In this document: positions 33,503 through 42,709 of the stretch, piece after piece
Layout of the letters: each line of letters starts with the position of its first letter
Position numbering within the stretch: the first letter of the stretch is position 1
Assembly (NCBI RefSeq): GCF_001191005.1
Contig: NZ_CP012201.1
Location: forward strand, 2,604,001 to 2,668,000
DNA: 64,000 bases
Source of the DNA: Massilia sp. NR 4-1
GTDB taxonomy: Bacteria > Pseudomonadota > Gammaproteobacteria > Burkholderiales > Burkholderiaceae_D
Direction: 5' to 3'
Notes under the pieces: generated by a model
Told to the model about the DNA's origin: nothing
The model's input: the letters and a program-made list of their open reading frames with translations, nothing else
Databases searched by the model: none
Translations under genes and position numbers: made by a program

Positions 33503-33517
33503 GTGCATTCCTCCTGA

Positions 33518-34687
33518 TTAGTTATTGATGTTCAGTACTTCGGTAATCCATTGATTGGTTACCTCGATGCGGAAGTTCGGGTTCTCGGCCGGCGGCACGT
33601 CGGTGAAGCGGATATTCCAGTACACCTTGCCCTGCTCCAGTTGGCTGGCCGTGTTCAGCTCAGGGTCGGGATAGACCTCGAAGTTGATGATGCAGCCGGC
33701 ATTACGCAGGTCACGCATGAAGGCGTTCAAGCCCTCGGTCACGTCCTTCACATAGGTCTTGGTGATGCCACGGTCCACCGCCCATTTGTGGGCGTAGAGG
33801 ATGGCGTCCATCACCATATCGGTGGTGCGCACACGGGTGACAAAAGACCATTTCGGATCGGACGACAGGGTGCGGTTGCCCCACAGGCGGAAGCCGCCGT
33901 CGCGGATGATGGTGCTGATATTGACCTTGTTCAGCAGATTGGCGCGGCAAGTCTCATCGCCATCCAGGAACTCGACCGGACGCTTGGTGCCGACCACGCC
34001 GACCATTTCCTTGTTCGATGGCGAAATCCAGAAGCCGTACTCCTGGTCGGTCCACGCGAACAGGCCAGCGGCGGCGGCCGATGCGGGCGCGTCGACAGCG
34101 GCATTGGCGGTGGTGTCCCACACGCGGATGCCCGGGTCGACCAGGTACAAACGCTTGCTGCCGAATTTGGCGGCGTAGGCGGTGGCCGCGTCATCGTCGG
34201 TGTTCGGACCGTCGATGATGGCGACGGCGCGCAGCTTGCCGGCGATGCCGTCCATGGCGGTAGCCACGGCCTGGGTGGCCGAGTGGCCCGGCGCCACCAG
34301 CAGACGCGGATGCAGGCCCAGGACGGATTTCGCGTCGAGCAGGGCTTGCAGGCCGGTGCGCGCGCCTTGCGCGGTCACGCCGCCGATGATGGCCGAGGTC
34401 TGGGCCGCGGCATCGGCCACCTGCGCTACGCCGACCGCCGCGATCACGGCATTGGTACGGGCGTACACAGCGCGCAGGGATTTGTACAGATTGCTGGTGA
34501 TGCCGAAAGCGGCCGCCGCTTCACGCAGCGAGGTGATCTTGACCGGCACATTCGGCGCGGCCAGACCGGCACCCGGCGTGTAAGTATCGACAATGCCGAT
34601 CACCGAGCTGGATGGGGTGGTGATTGGACGTGGGCCGGAATCGACCAGGGTTACGGTTACACCGTGAAAGAAAGATGCTGCTGGCAT
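33518..34687 (-). CDS. Tail sheath protein (gpFI)
   Basis: A 389-residue sheath of the P2 FI family (FHGVTVTLVDSGPRPITTPS, SSVIGIVDTYTPGA, GFRLWGNRTLSSDPKWSFVT, NRIRF-like NIRFTDVPPAENPNFRIEV). It forms the outer contractile layer, so the particle must be myovirus-like. The gene is followed by tube, as in P2 and R-pyocins. AGGAG lies before the ATG. Confidence 0.92.
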   Translation of the reverse strand: MPAASFFHGVTVTLVDSGPRPITTPSSSVIGIVDTYTPGAGLAAPNVPVKITSLREAAAAFGITSNLYKSLRAVYARTNAVIAAVGVAQVADAAAQTSAIIGGVTAQGARTGLQALLDAKSVLGLHPRLLVAPGHSATQAVATAMDGIAGKLRAVAIIDGPNTDDDAATAYAAKFGSKRLYLVDPGIRVWDTTANAAVDAPASAAAAGLFAWTDQEYGFWISPSNKEMVGVVGTKRPVEFLDGDETCRANLLNKVNISTIIRDGGFRLWGNRTLSSDPKWSFVTRVRTTDMVMDAILYAHKWAVDRGITKTYVKDVTEGLNAFMRDLRNAGCIINFEVYPDPELNTASQLEQGKVYWNIRFTDVPPAENPNFRIEVTNQWITEVLNINN

Positions 34688-34705
34688 AAATTGAGCTCCT
34701 GAAAT

Positions 34706-34731
34706 AAAAAAGCCCGCTATAAAGCGAGCCC
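34706..34731 (-). terminator. Intrinsic terminator between fibre and sheath genes
   Basis: On the minus strand GGGCTCGCTTTATAGCGGGC is followed by TTTTTTATTTC. It lies before the sheath gene although no clear promoter was seen between the hairpin and the sheath start. Confidence 0.7.
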
Positions 34732-34784
34732 ATATAAATTACCAATATAATATTAATATTTTTACTACAAATCACCACCCATCA

Positions 34785-36086
34785 TCAGGTGAACCATTCA
34801 ACAATAACAAGGCCATTCCCTCCATAACCAGGAGCTCCCTGGCCATATTGCGAAGACCCACCGCCACCGCCGCCAACTCCACCACTTCCCGCCATATAAG
34901 CGGATGTAGACACACTCATACCAATTCCACCGCCACCTAGACCACCTCCACCAGCAAAGGCCCCACCATGCCCTCCATTTCGTATCAGATCTACTGAAGT
35001 ATATGCAGTATATACAACATTGCCGCCAGCCCCCCCTGCGCCAAAACCGCCCTGTTTTTGGGTCGCCCCGCCAGGTGTACCACCCAATGATTGCAGAAAA
35101 GCAGTTTTCCAGCGGTCTTGATAAGCGGCAGAAATACCGCCGTTTCGATCGCTCGCAGAACTGTTTTGACCATTGCCCCCAGTTCCTCCACCCGAGCCAC
35201 CATTAGCAGAATTGCCAGTTATATCTACAGCCCCCCCTGCTCCACCAGTTCCCCAAGGCCCACCAGCGGCTCCACCTCCACTACCAGCAGGAAATGACCA
35301 AGCGTTAAGAACAACGTAGGCTGTATACCCCCCCCCTGCACCGCCATTCGCAGTATATAGTGCCAAAGTTCCCGCGCCAGTCCCAGGAGCAGCTCCGCTC
35401 GTAGGAATGCTAGATCCCATGTAACCACCAGCTCCACCGCTTGCACTTACTAAAGTACTTCCAAAACTGCTTCCATTACCGGCACCTCCTGCGCCATTGG
35501 ACGCTGCGGCACCACCGCCACCTACTACAACTGTAGGATTTGCTTTGATGCTCGCGTATGTGACCAATCCTTCCGAATAACCACCGCCAGCGCCACCGCA
35601 TATAAAGTTGGGATTGTTACCCTCCGTTCTCCCGCCACCGCCACCAGCGCCCCATACTCGAACACGGAACAAAGTCGTGTCTTTGTACCAGTAGGGAATA
35701 TTCTGTTTGAACATCTGCAGAAAGTCTGCGCTTCCTGGAGTCGAGAAAATGGCAACTTGCTGTGGGGCTAGCAAATCAGCAACGGCATAGGCTGGATACA
35801 CCTTGCTCGCATTACTAATGTTTCTGACGATTCCGTCACCCATATACCAAGTTCCCTGCATTGCCCAGGCATTTGTGTAATTTAATATTTTTTGTAGATA
35901 GGCGATTTCGTTCGGATCAGTGGTTGTAGGGCTTAGGTAACGTGCCCTTACCGCTTGCACGAAAGTTCTTGGCACTTCAGTAATTCCAGCATCATTAATT
36001 GCCTTCGCAAACAAATAAAGATCAGATGCGGTGGAATTCGGATTGATGCTATTCGCTTTATCCAGTATATCGGATGTATAACTCAT
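34785..36086 (-). CDS. Glycine-rich tail fibre / receptor-binding tip protein
   Basis: A 433-residue protein. The first 150 residues are ordinary (helical start SYTSDILDKANSINPNSTAS). From about residue 155 a FRVRVWGAGGGGG motif opens a long glycine-rich domain with many G3-G5 runs, as in phage adhesins whose tip is built of polyglycine helices. The base composition is visibly lower in GC than its neighbours. This is the likely target-binding subunit. Start 36086 (TGATG) is coupled to the gene before. Confidence 0.75.
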   Translation of the reverse strand: MSYTSDILDKANSINPNSTASDLYLFAKAINDAGITEVPRTFVQAVRARYLSPTTTDPNEIAYLQKILNYTNAWAMQGTWYMGDGIVRNISNASKVYPAYAVADLLAPQQVAIFSTPGSADFLQMFKQNIPYWYKDTTLFRVRVWGAGGGGGRTEGNNPNFICGGAGGGYSEGLVTYASIKANPTVVVGGGGAAASNGAGGAGNGSSFGSTLVSASGGAGGYMGSSIPTSGAAPGTGAGTLALYTANGGAGGGYTAYVVLNAWSFPAGSGGGAAGGPWGTGGAGGAVDITGNSANGGSGGGTGGNGQNSSASDRNGGISAAYQDRWKTAFLQSLGGTPGGATQKQGGFGAGGAGGNVVYTAYTSVDLIRNGGHGGAFAGGGGLGGGGIGMSVSTSAYMAGSGGVGGGGGGSSQYGQGAPGYGGNGLVIVEWFT

Positions 36087-36538
36087 CAAAAGCTCTCCAA
36101 TGTGATTGCATAAGACTGCAAGAATTTCCGCCGATCCACTGAAGTCGTTTGGATTGTGTTTATGCTTTTCTCATTCGCACTCACACGATTAGCCAACGCA
36201 ACACGTTCGGATACTTCATTAGCTAAATCTGATTTAGCCGCAGTCAGCACCAGTGCGGCTTGAATTGCATTGAAGTCGGACGCCATATCACTCTTATTTG
36301 CCTTAGTCGCGAGCAAAGCAGTTATGGAACCAATATTCCCCTGGGCCAGCTTGAGGACGGTGACAATTTCCTGAACGGTATCCAGGTTTACATCATCACT
36401 AGCGACCAATCCCCGCAGGGACTGTACGATGCCATCCAACTGACTTAAGGAATCACGCAGACGCAAAACGTCATCCGTCAACTCATTCTCAGGATGCGGC
36501 AACGGTAGTCGCAAGTTTGCTGTTCTTTGATCGATCAT
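36086..36538 (-). CDS. Tail-fibre associated protein
   Basis: A 150-residue protein, mostly helical with a coiled-coil look: DDVLRLRDSLSQLDGIVQSL, then TVQEIVTVLKLAQGNIGSIT, the last typical of phage fibre shafts. It lies just before the glycine-rich tip gene and has similar low-GC composition. Perhaps a fibre shaft or connector; a chaperone role is not excluded. Confidence 0.6.
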   Translation of the reverse strand: MIDQRTANLRLPLPHPENELTDDVLRLRDSLSQLDGIVQSLRGLVASDDVNLDTVQEIVTVLKLAQGNIGSITALLATKANKSDMASDFNAIQAALVLTAAKSDLANEVSERVALANRVSANEKSINTIQTTSVDRRKFLQSYAITLESF

Positions 36539-36547
36539 TAGATCTCC

Positions 36548-37750
36548 TTACATCGCCATGGCGCGCAGATTTTCGACTTCAGGCCGGGCACTGGAAGAGC
36601 CACTCAGAACCAGCTTCACCTTTGCCGAAGTCTTACTGAAAGCAGTCACCTCGTAGGTCAGTTCGTACTTGTTCAAGCCAAGCTGGCGCGACGAGATTTG
36701 CGGCATGTCGGCATAGGTATCGGCTGGGTCAGCACCGGCCACTTTCACAACAATGCCCGCACCGGAAGGCAGCGTGGCATCCAGCACAACACGGATACGG
36801 CTGTTGTTACCGGCGGGGAAAGCAACCGACACGTAGTCAGCGGTGGTCTTTACCGCGCCAGAAATCAACTGAGTGCCGGGATACAGCACCGGCGTTGCCG
36901 CCGCAGTGCCGGACAGCTTGGCCGTCACGCCCACATTGCCGGTTTCGGCTTTCGCCAGGCGCAGCGGCTGGCCTTCAGCCACATTCACCGAGGCGCCGCT
37001 TGGCAGTGCCAGCGTGTATTCGACGCGGGAGTTGAAGGTCGGCGCTTCGGCCAGCGAGAGCAGAAGCAGGTCGGTGGCGCTGGATACGGCCACGGAACCC
37101 AGATCCACATTGCGGCTGGTTTCGGAGAACACAGCTTTCAGCAGCTCGAAGGTCAGGTCGCGGTCCTGGTGCGCAGTCCACGTCGAAGCGTTCGAAGAGG
37201 ACAGCAGCACACCCACCTGATATGGCTGGGCGGACACGCGCTTGCCTGCGTTGTTGTCCCACATATTCATCTCGGCGACGGCGAGCTTGGTGACAGCGTC
37301 GTTGCTCTGCACGACCAGCGCGTATTCCGTGTTCGCATCGATCCACACCGGCGCATCGAACACGATCTGGCTTGGGCCAGTGGTAGCGATGGCGGCCGGA
37401 AGGATGCGGCCTTCGGCGTGGATGACGTTATTCGGTACGCCCGCGATCACGCCGCGAATCTGCACCACCACGGGCGAAGTTCCTTTCGCGGTGAACCACA
37501 GTTTCACGCCAGCGAGCTGAGTGGATTGCGGCAGCGTGAAGGTTTGCGCCAGCGGGTCAGAGCGGTTTTCGGTAATGCGCGTGACCATCTGGCGCAGCTC
37601 GATCAGACGGGTGCCCTGGCCGAGGAAGGTTGCGCTGCCGCGCGAGCCACCGGCGCCGCCGAAGTCCACGCGCTTGGCGCCGGCCGGGATGTTGGCCGGG
37701 ATCTGGAAGCTGCCGCTTACGATGCCTTGGGCATTCGCTTGAATTGCCAT
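36548..37750 (-). CDS. Phage baseplate/fibre beta-rich protein
   Basis: A 400-residue protein, predicted mostly beta. The middle (FTLPQSTQLAGVKLWFTAKG, PVVVQIRGVIAGVPNNVIHA, DANTEYALVVQSNDAVTKLA) has a carbohydrate-binding-like beta-sandwich look. The last 100 residues form another sandwich. It sits right after the DUF4815 gene, as in other phages with that domain. Role in the peripheral baseplate or fibre is inferred. Start 37750 has AGGAG upstream. Confidence 0.65.
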   Translation of the reverse strand: MAIQANAQGIVSGSFQIPANIPAGAKRVDFGGAGGSRGSATFLGQGTRLIELRQMVTRITENRSDPLAQTFTLPQSTQLAGVKLWFTAKGTSPVVVQIRGVIAGVPNNVIHAEGRILPAAIATTGPSQIVFDAPVWIDANTEYALVVQSNDAVTKLAVAEMNMWDNNAGKRVSAQPYQVGVLLSSSNASTWTAHQDRDLTFELLKAVFSETSRNVDLGSVAVSSATDLLLLSLAEAPTFNSRVEYTLALPSGASVNVAEGQPLRLAKAETGNVGVTAKLSGTAAATPVLYPGTQLISGAVKTTADYVSVAFPAGNNSRIRVVLDATLPSGAGIVVKVAGADPADTYADMPQISSRQLGLNKYELTYEVTAFSKTSAKVKLVLSGSSSARPEVENLRAMAM

Positions 37751-37763
37751 TAAGTTTCTCCTA

Positions 37764-39689
37764 TCAAGGGGTCGGGGTGACGTTGATGCCATCGAAGGTG
37801 ACGCTGCTCAGCACCTCGTTCGGGCCGAAGCCGGCCAGCGTGAACTTGATCTGTAATTGGCGCAGCTTTTCGGCCGCCTGGCTGGTCGAGGACAGCAGAT
37901 TGTTCGAAGTGCTGACCGAGGTCGATTGCAGGTTACCGCTGCCGTTGATGATGCGTGTGGTCAGCGGGCTACTCCAGGTGGTATCCACCTCGGTCCAGCG
38001 GTCAATGGCCGGAACCAGCGTCACGTCGGCCGGAATCGGATCGAAGGCCGAATACGGATTGATCAGCATGTCGCCGGTGCGCATCAACTGCGACAGAACG
38101 GGGGCGAACGTAAAGTTCAGCGTTGCCGGTTTCTGCACATCGGAGCCAACCTGATTCGGCGCCGAGGTCACGGGCAAGGTCAGCTTACCGCCAACAATCG
38201 CCGCCGTTTGCGCCACGCCCTGGTCGCGCAAGTCGTCGTTCAGGAAGGGATCGACGAACATGCCCTTCTTCAGGCTCGTATCGCGGTTGGCCGCATCGGT
38301 CTTCAGCACCTGCTGCGCGATCATCGAGGACAGGTAATCCATGCGTGCATTGATATTGGCGATGTCCTGCATCGGCACCACGCGTACGCCGTCATTGCTG
38401 ACGGGGCGAACGGTTTGCCAGGTCTGCTGCACGCTGGCCAGCGCCAGCAGCGTGTCCGGCACGGCAGGCGGCAGCGGATTGATTTCCGCAGCCACGCCTT
38501 TCAGCCATACCAGGCCGCTATCAGCATTCACACACAGGCGGTCGATACGCGGCAGCTTCTGGCTGTAGCTGACGAAGATTTCGCTGCTCGCCACAGCGCC
38601 GGTCACGGTGAAGCCGGTATCGTCGATAGCGGTTGGCGTGACGGTGGTGCGGTACTGGTAAGTCACCTGGTAGGTGGTGCCTGGCGATGGCTCGGTGCCA
38701 GGCAAGCTCCAGTCCACCATATCGGAACTGAGCTTGTAGTCGGTGCCGGCGGTGTAGGTGGTGCCACCCAGCGTCACGGAAACGATCTTCGATACCGAGG
38801 TATCCGGCAGCAGATCCTTGGCATTGGTGAAGCTGCCGTGCACCACGCTGGCGGTTTTCTCGCGCAGGATGCTGACCGAGGCAATCGACGCCAGCGGCAC
38901 GCGGTTCACGTCCACGCGCTGCGCGGCGACGGTAGCCGAGATATGCGACTCGTCGCCGATATTGCGCAGATCGGGCGTTGCGTTGTGCAGCACACGGCGG
39001 CTGGTGGGCAGCGCCACACCGAAGCCGTTGACGCGCGCGCGGCCTTCGGACACGGTGTAGACCTGCGAGCCGCTGACGTCGGCCGCCGCCGCCACGTTCA
39101 GACCGGACACCACATAGGAGCCGCCCGAGCTGTCGCGGTCATAGCGGGCCAGCGCCTGGGTCACGCCATCCAGATTCGGCGGCGCTTCCTTGGCGCGCAG
39201 CACGCCGTTTTCCACTTGATAGATGGGATAGAAATCACCAGTGCGGCCATCGTTCTCCACGCCCCACACCGGCACCAGCTTCTGACGCGCGGCGCCCGGT
39301 TCCTGATAGCCACGCGTACCGGATGCCGGATTGCGCAGCGCAGGCGCTTCCAGCTCCGTGACCACGCTCTCTTTCAGGTACAGGCCGATGCTGACATTGC
39401 CGATCACCGGAATGGTCAGTTTGGACGATGCCACGGCACGCACGCTACCGCGCAGGTAGACGGCGCCGGCTTCGCAAATGGTTTCGCCGCTGTCCGGATC
39501 GACGCGCACGCGAGCGTCGCGCACGATGTCGCCATCCTTGAACAGGGCATCACCGATGCCTTGCAAGCGGGCCACGGTAGCCGCCTGGATTTCATTCAGC
39601 TCGGCCGATTGCAGCACGCGGTCGGAGCGGAACAGCACCTGTTCGTAGTTGTCGCCCGGGTTAAAGCGGTTGTAATACTGTTCGATCAT
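37764..39689 (-). CDS. DUF4815 phage baseplate-associated protein
   Basis: A 641-residue protein with the DUF4815 start (YYNRFNPGDNYEQVLFRSDR, QSAELNEIQAATVARLQGIG). It is long, beta-rich and continuous. DUF4815 proteins occur in contractile-tailed phages next to fibre genes; they resemble baseplate-fibre connectors. It replaces the usual P2 gpH fibre position together with the preceding gene. Confidence 0.75.
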   Translation of the reverse strand: MIEQYYNRFNPGDNYEQVLFRSDRVLQSAELNEIQAATVARLQGIGDALFKDGDIVRDARVRVDPDSGETICEAGAVYLRGSVRAVASSKLTIPVIGNVSIGLYLKESVVTELEAPALRNPASGTRGYQEPGAARQKLVPVWGVENDGRTGDFYPIYQVENGVLRAKEAPPNLDGVTQALARYDRDSSGGSYVVSGLNVAAAADVSGSQVYTVSEGRARVNGFGVALPTSRRVLHNATPDLRNIGDESHISATVAAQRVDVNRVPLASIASVSILREKTASVVHGSFTNAKDLLPDTSVSKIVSVTLGGTTYTAGTDYKLSSDMVDWSLPGTEPSPGTTYQVTYQYRTTVTPTAIDDTGFTVTGAVASSEIFVSYSQKLPRIDRLCVNADSGLVWLKGVAAEINPLPPAVPDTLLALASVQQTWQTVRPVSNDGVRVVPMQDIANINARMDYLSSMIAQQVLKTDAANRDTSLKKGMFVDPFLNDDLRDQGVAQTAAIVGGKLTLPVTSAPNQVGSDVQKPATLNFTFAPVLSQLMRTGDMLINPYSAFDPIPADVTLVPAIDRWTEVDTTWSSPLTTRIINGSGNLQSTSVSTSNNLLSSTSQAAEKLRQLQIKFTLAGFGPNEVLSSVTFDGINVTPTP

Positions 39690-39703
39690 AGTTTTGCTCT
39701 CGC

Positions 39704-40186
39704 TTAGAATGGCAGCACGTATTCAAACGTCTGCCGGATGGATGGGCTGCGCACGGTTTTCTCGAAGCGTTCCAGCGCATACAGCTTGCCTGGGTGGACG
39801 ATGTCGGCCGGGACGAAGTAGCGCTGGCCTGGCGGCAGCTCGGGTTTGACCACGGTGCCGAGGAAGATGCCCACTTCGCGCAGTTGCGAGGCCGGCGCAT
39901 CGAGAAAGTCGAAGACAAAGCGCGTCAGCAGCCATTTGGTCGGCGTTTCGCTGACCGTGTAGCGGCCGCTGACGACCGAGATTTCGCCGTTTTCATCAGG
40001 CTTCACGAAGCGCACTTCGGTGGCCACGCGGCGGCCGATTTCGGCCACCAGGGTGGCGGCGTTATTCGGCTCGGGCACGGCCTTGCTGTCCCATGCGGAA
40101 TCGCCCGTGCCCCAAGCCAGGTGGATGGGGCGCGATTTGACCGCTTCGGCCAGCGCCGCGCGGCCGTCGTCTTGCAGAACTGCCAT
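39704..40186 (-). CDS. Phage tail-collar / gpH-N-terminal-like protein
   Basis: A 160-residue protein (RAALAEAVKSRPIHLAWGTG, AATLVAEIGRRVATEVRFV, YTVSETPTKWLLTRFVFDFL). It looks like the N-terminal attachment domain of P2-like fibres but ends before any shaft. Position right after gpI fits fibre attachment to the baseplate. Start 40186 is two bases from the gpI stop. Confidence 0.65.
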   Translation of the reverse strand: MAVLQDDGRAALAEAVKSRPIHLAWGTGDSAWDSKAVPEPNNAATLVAEIGRRVATEVRFVKPDENGEISVVSGRYTVSETPTKWLLTRFVFDFLDAPASQLREVGIFLGTVVKPELPPGQRYFVPADIVHPGKLYALERFEKTVRSPSIRQTFEYVLPF

Positions 40187-40187
40187 A

Positions 40188-41297
40188 TCAAGTTCCCTTG
40201 TTAGTAAAAGTGATGGTGGATGGGATGGCAACGCGCCATGGACGGGCATCCCAGCCGCCGGTCCAGGTTTGCGGCCGGTAGTGCGAACCGCTGATGCCGG
40301 TGAACACGGCGTCGTACTCGAAGCCGAAGCTTTGCGGACGTTCGAACGCAGGCAACGGGCTTTGATGCAGGCTTTCGCTGAAACGGTCGATGACGATGTG
40401 GCGCCAGGCGATGTCGTGACTGTCCAATCGGTCGCCGTCCAGGCGCATCGGGTTTTCCACGATGCCGAAAGCGCCGCCAAGATGACTGTTGAAATCGTCC
40501 AGGCCGACCACGTCGCCATCGAGCACGGTTTGCGAGTACGCCAGCGTGCGATGGGCGGTGATGGTCGGCGGTTCGGCTGGCAAATCGCGCGTCACGCCGG
40601 TGATCAGCTGACCGATGATGAAGCGGCCATCGGTCATGATCACGCTGTCCAGCGCCCAGGTATCGAGCATCACCCGGTCTTCGTATGTCGCCATGCCGAA
40701 GCGCGCCGTGGTGCGGGCGTGGTCCGGCTGGCCTGCAGCAATACCCACGATGCCGGTGCGGCGTGCCGCGAACGAGAGCTTGATGCCGCCGATCAGGATG
40801 CCGGAATCGTCATCCAGCAAGCCGCCATCGAGCAAACCATCGTCCAGCCGCAGCGGACGCAGATCGTAGCCGTGGTACATGCGGTAGAAGTGCGCATGCG
40901 CCGGCAGTGATTTGCGCACCAGGTGCACGATATCGTTCAGCCGCAGCTGGGCATGGGCGTCACCGGGATCGATCTGCAGCCACGCGCCATCCTGTTCCAG
41001 CTGCGTGTCGAAACCGATCCAGGACAGCGCCTGCTTCACCGATGCTGTCGTGCCGCGCTGGCGCAACCAGGGCAAGCCGGCGGCGATCAGCTTGTCCGTG
41101 CTCTCGAAGTAAGGCGCGAACTCGCCGAGCTGCCATTCCGCCGCCAGCCAGGGCGCAAATGCGGGCGGCGGCTGATGGCGCACACCGCCCGGCGCTGCAG
41201 CGGCTGCATCGAGCACGCGGCGTGGCGCGGTGCGGGCCAACGCACGTTCCAGCGGTGATGTATTGGGTGGCAGCAGCCTTGCCGTATCCGCTACCAC
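40188..41297 (-). CDS. Tail protein I (gpI)
   Basis: A 369-residue protein. The first 200 residues follow the P2 gpI pattern (LLPPNTSPLERALARTAPRR, LPWLRQRGTTASVKQALSWI). P2 gpI is only about 180 residues; the extra C-terminal half is beta-rich and includes LSFAARRTGIVG and YDAVFTGISGSHYRPQTW. gpI binds gpJ in the wedge and leads to the fibres. It overlaps the J gene by seven bases. Confidence 0.82.
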   Translation of the reverse strand: MVADTARLLPPNTSPLERALARTAPRRVLDAAAAAPGGVRHQPPPAFAPWLAAEWQLGEFAPYFESTDKLIAAGLPWLRQRGTTASVKQALSWIGFDTQLEQDGAWLQIDPGDAHAQLRLNDIVHLVRKSLPAHAHFYRMYHGYDLRPLRLDDGLLDGGLLDDDSGILIGGIKLSFAARRTGIVGIAAGQPDHARTTARFGMATYEDRVMLDTWALDSVIMTDGRFIIGQLITGVTRDLPAEPPTITAHRTLAYSQTVLDGDVVGLDDFNSHLGGAFGIVENPMRLDGDRLDSHDIAWRHIVIDRFSESLHQSPLPAFERPQSFGFEYDAVFTGISGSHYRPQTWTGGWDARPWRVAIPSTITFTNKGT

Positions 41298-42121
41298 GCC
41301 ACACCTCCATCAACGATGCGGATGCGGCCCGGCACCGCGTACTCGTTCGGCGCCACGGTGATGCCGTTCGACGTCAGCTCGACGCGCGACACACCTGCCG
41401 CATGCAGGCGGCCGGACAGCCAGGAGGACGGGACGTCGCGCCCGAGTCGCGCATAGTCGGCGATCTGCTCCGGCAAGGCTGCCTGCAGCTGCGCCGCCAA
41501 ATCCAGCGGAGCGCTGCTCTCGCGGTAGACGGTTGCGCTCACATCGAGCGGACGGGCCACGGCCAGCGCAATACTGAGCGGGATGCCGATCGGCTTGGCG
41601 TCATCCGCCGCGAAAGCCGTCTGTACCGCTGCCAGCACCGTCTTGCCATCGGCATTCGTTTCCGGCCACACGGCCAGCGCCACACTGCCCGGCTGCGCGG
41701 CCATGATGCCTGCATCATGCACTTGCGTGCTGGCCGACAACGCCACATAGCGGTACTGCTCCGGCGAGCCGTTGGCGGCCAGCGCGGCGGTGCGCAACTG
41801 ACAGCGCAGGCGCAGGCGCTCGTCGCTTTCCTCGGGCAAACGCTGCACGTTGTAGAAGGCCGCCGCATGATCCAGGTCGGCGCCTTCGGCAAAGGCCATC
41901 AGGTTGGCACGTGCCGCGTCGTTGATGCGGGCGCGGAGCTGCAGCTCGCGGTAGGCGGCCAGTTCCAGCAGCTTGACCACGGGATCGGATTCCAGTGCCG
42001 CGTTCCAGCCGCCACCCATCAGCGCGCGGAAATCCTCCAGCAGGCTGGCGTAGATCGCCTCGAAATCCAGCGGTTCCACCACATCGGGCGGCGGCAGCTG
42101 GCTCAGGTCGATGATGTTCAT
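41291..42121 (-). CDS. Baseplate J-like wedge protein (gpJ)
   Basis: A 276-residue protein of the baseplate J/gp47 family: IIDLSQLPPPDVVEPLDFEA, ELQLRARINDAARANLMAFA, GADLDHAAAFYNVQRLPEES. It forms wedges of the baseplate that trigger sheath contraction. It overlaps the W gene by four bases. Confidence 0.9.
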   Translation of the reverse strand: MNIIDLSQLPPPDVVEPLDFEAIYASLLEDFRALMGGGWNAALESDPVVKLLELAAYRELQLRARINDAARANLMAFAEGADLDHAAAFYNVQRLPEESDERLRLRCQLRTAALAANGSPEQYRYVALSASTQVHDAGIMAAQPGSVALAVWPETNADGKTVLAAVQTAFAADDAKPIGIPLSIALAVARPLDVSATVYRESSAPLDLAAQLQAALPEQIADYARLGRDVPSSWLSGRLHAAGVSRVELTSNGITVAPNEYAVPGRIRIVDGGVAW

Positions 42122-42450
42122 GTTTGTACCTCCAGAATCGTGGCTTCGCCGAGGTATTCGCCGCTCAGCCGGAGACTGACGCGGCCATCGACGATGGATT
42201 CCACCGCCACCGCCTTCAGCTTCAGGCGCGGTTCCCAGCGGCCCAGGGCGCGCGCCACTTCGGCCTGCACCGAGGATTTCCAGCCAGGCGTCACCGGCAA
42301 GTCCACCAGGCGCGGCAAGTCCGAACCATAGTCCGGGCGCATGCGGCGGCTGCCTTGCGGCGTGGTCAGGATGTCGCGCACGCTCTGCACCAGATGCGCC
42401 GTGCCGCTGATCGGCTGGCCGCTGCGGCTATCCATGCCGACGAGCGCCAT
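42118..42450 (-). CDS. GPW/gp25 baseplate protein
   Basis: A 110-residue protein of the gp25 family (VQSVRDILTTPQGSRRMRPD, then DLPRLVD). gp25 has lysozyme-like ancestry and starts sheath assembly on the wedge. Confidence 0.9.
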   Translation of the reverse strand: MALVGMDSRSGQPISGTAHLVQSVRDILTTPQGSRRMRPDYGSDLPRLVDLPVTPGWKSSVQAEVARALGRWEPRLKLKAVAVESIVDGRVSLRLSGEYLGEATILEVQT

Positions 42451-42451
42451 T

Positions 42452-42646
42452 TCAGGCCGCCACGCGCGTCACCGGCACGCGTTCGAATTCGGACGAGGCG
42501 TCCAGGTAGTTCACCAGCTCAGGACTGGCGGCCGTGATATGGCTGTGCAGCACGCGGTGTTCGGTGCCGTCGGGCAGGATGATGGTGCGGCACTTGTATT
42601 CGGTATCGCGGAAGACCACGGGGGATTTGTTATCGGCTTTTGCCAT
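42452..42646 (-). CDS. Small phage protein, function unknown
   Basis: A 64-residue protein (DNKSPVVFRDTEYKCRTIIL, then EHRVLHSHITAASPELV). Probably beta-rich. It sits between V and W with its own ribosome site (AGGAG) and touches W. I do not recognise a named family. A similar small gene often sits here in P2-like Burkholderiales prophages. Confidence 0.65.
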   Translation of the reverse strand: MAKADNKSPVVFRDTEYKCRTIILPDGTEHRVLHSHITAASPELVNYLDASSEFERVPVTRVAA

Positions 42647-42666
42647 GTATGACTCCTGAAATGAAA

Positions 42667-42689
42667 AATGCCCGCACAGGGCGGGCATT
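42667..42689 (-). terminator. Intrinsic terminator after gpV gene
   Basis: On the minus strand: AATGCCCGC, five-base loop, GCGGGCATTTTTCATTTC. Strong stem and T-tract within the tail operon. Confidence 0.75.
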
Positions 42690-42709
42690 CGTTGATGAAG
42701 ATGCTTTGT

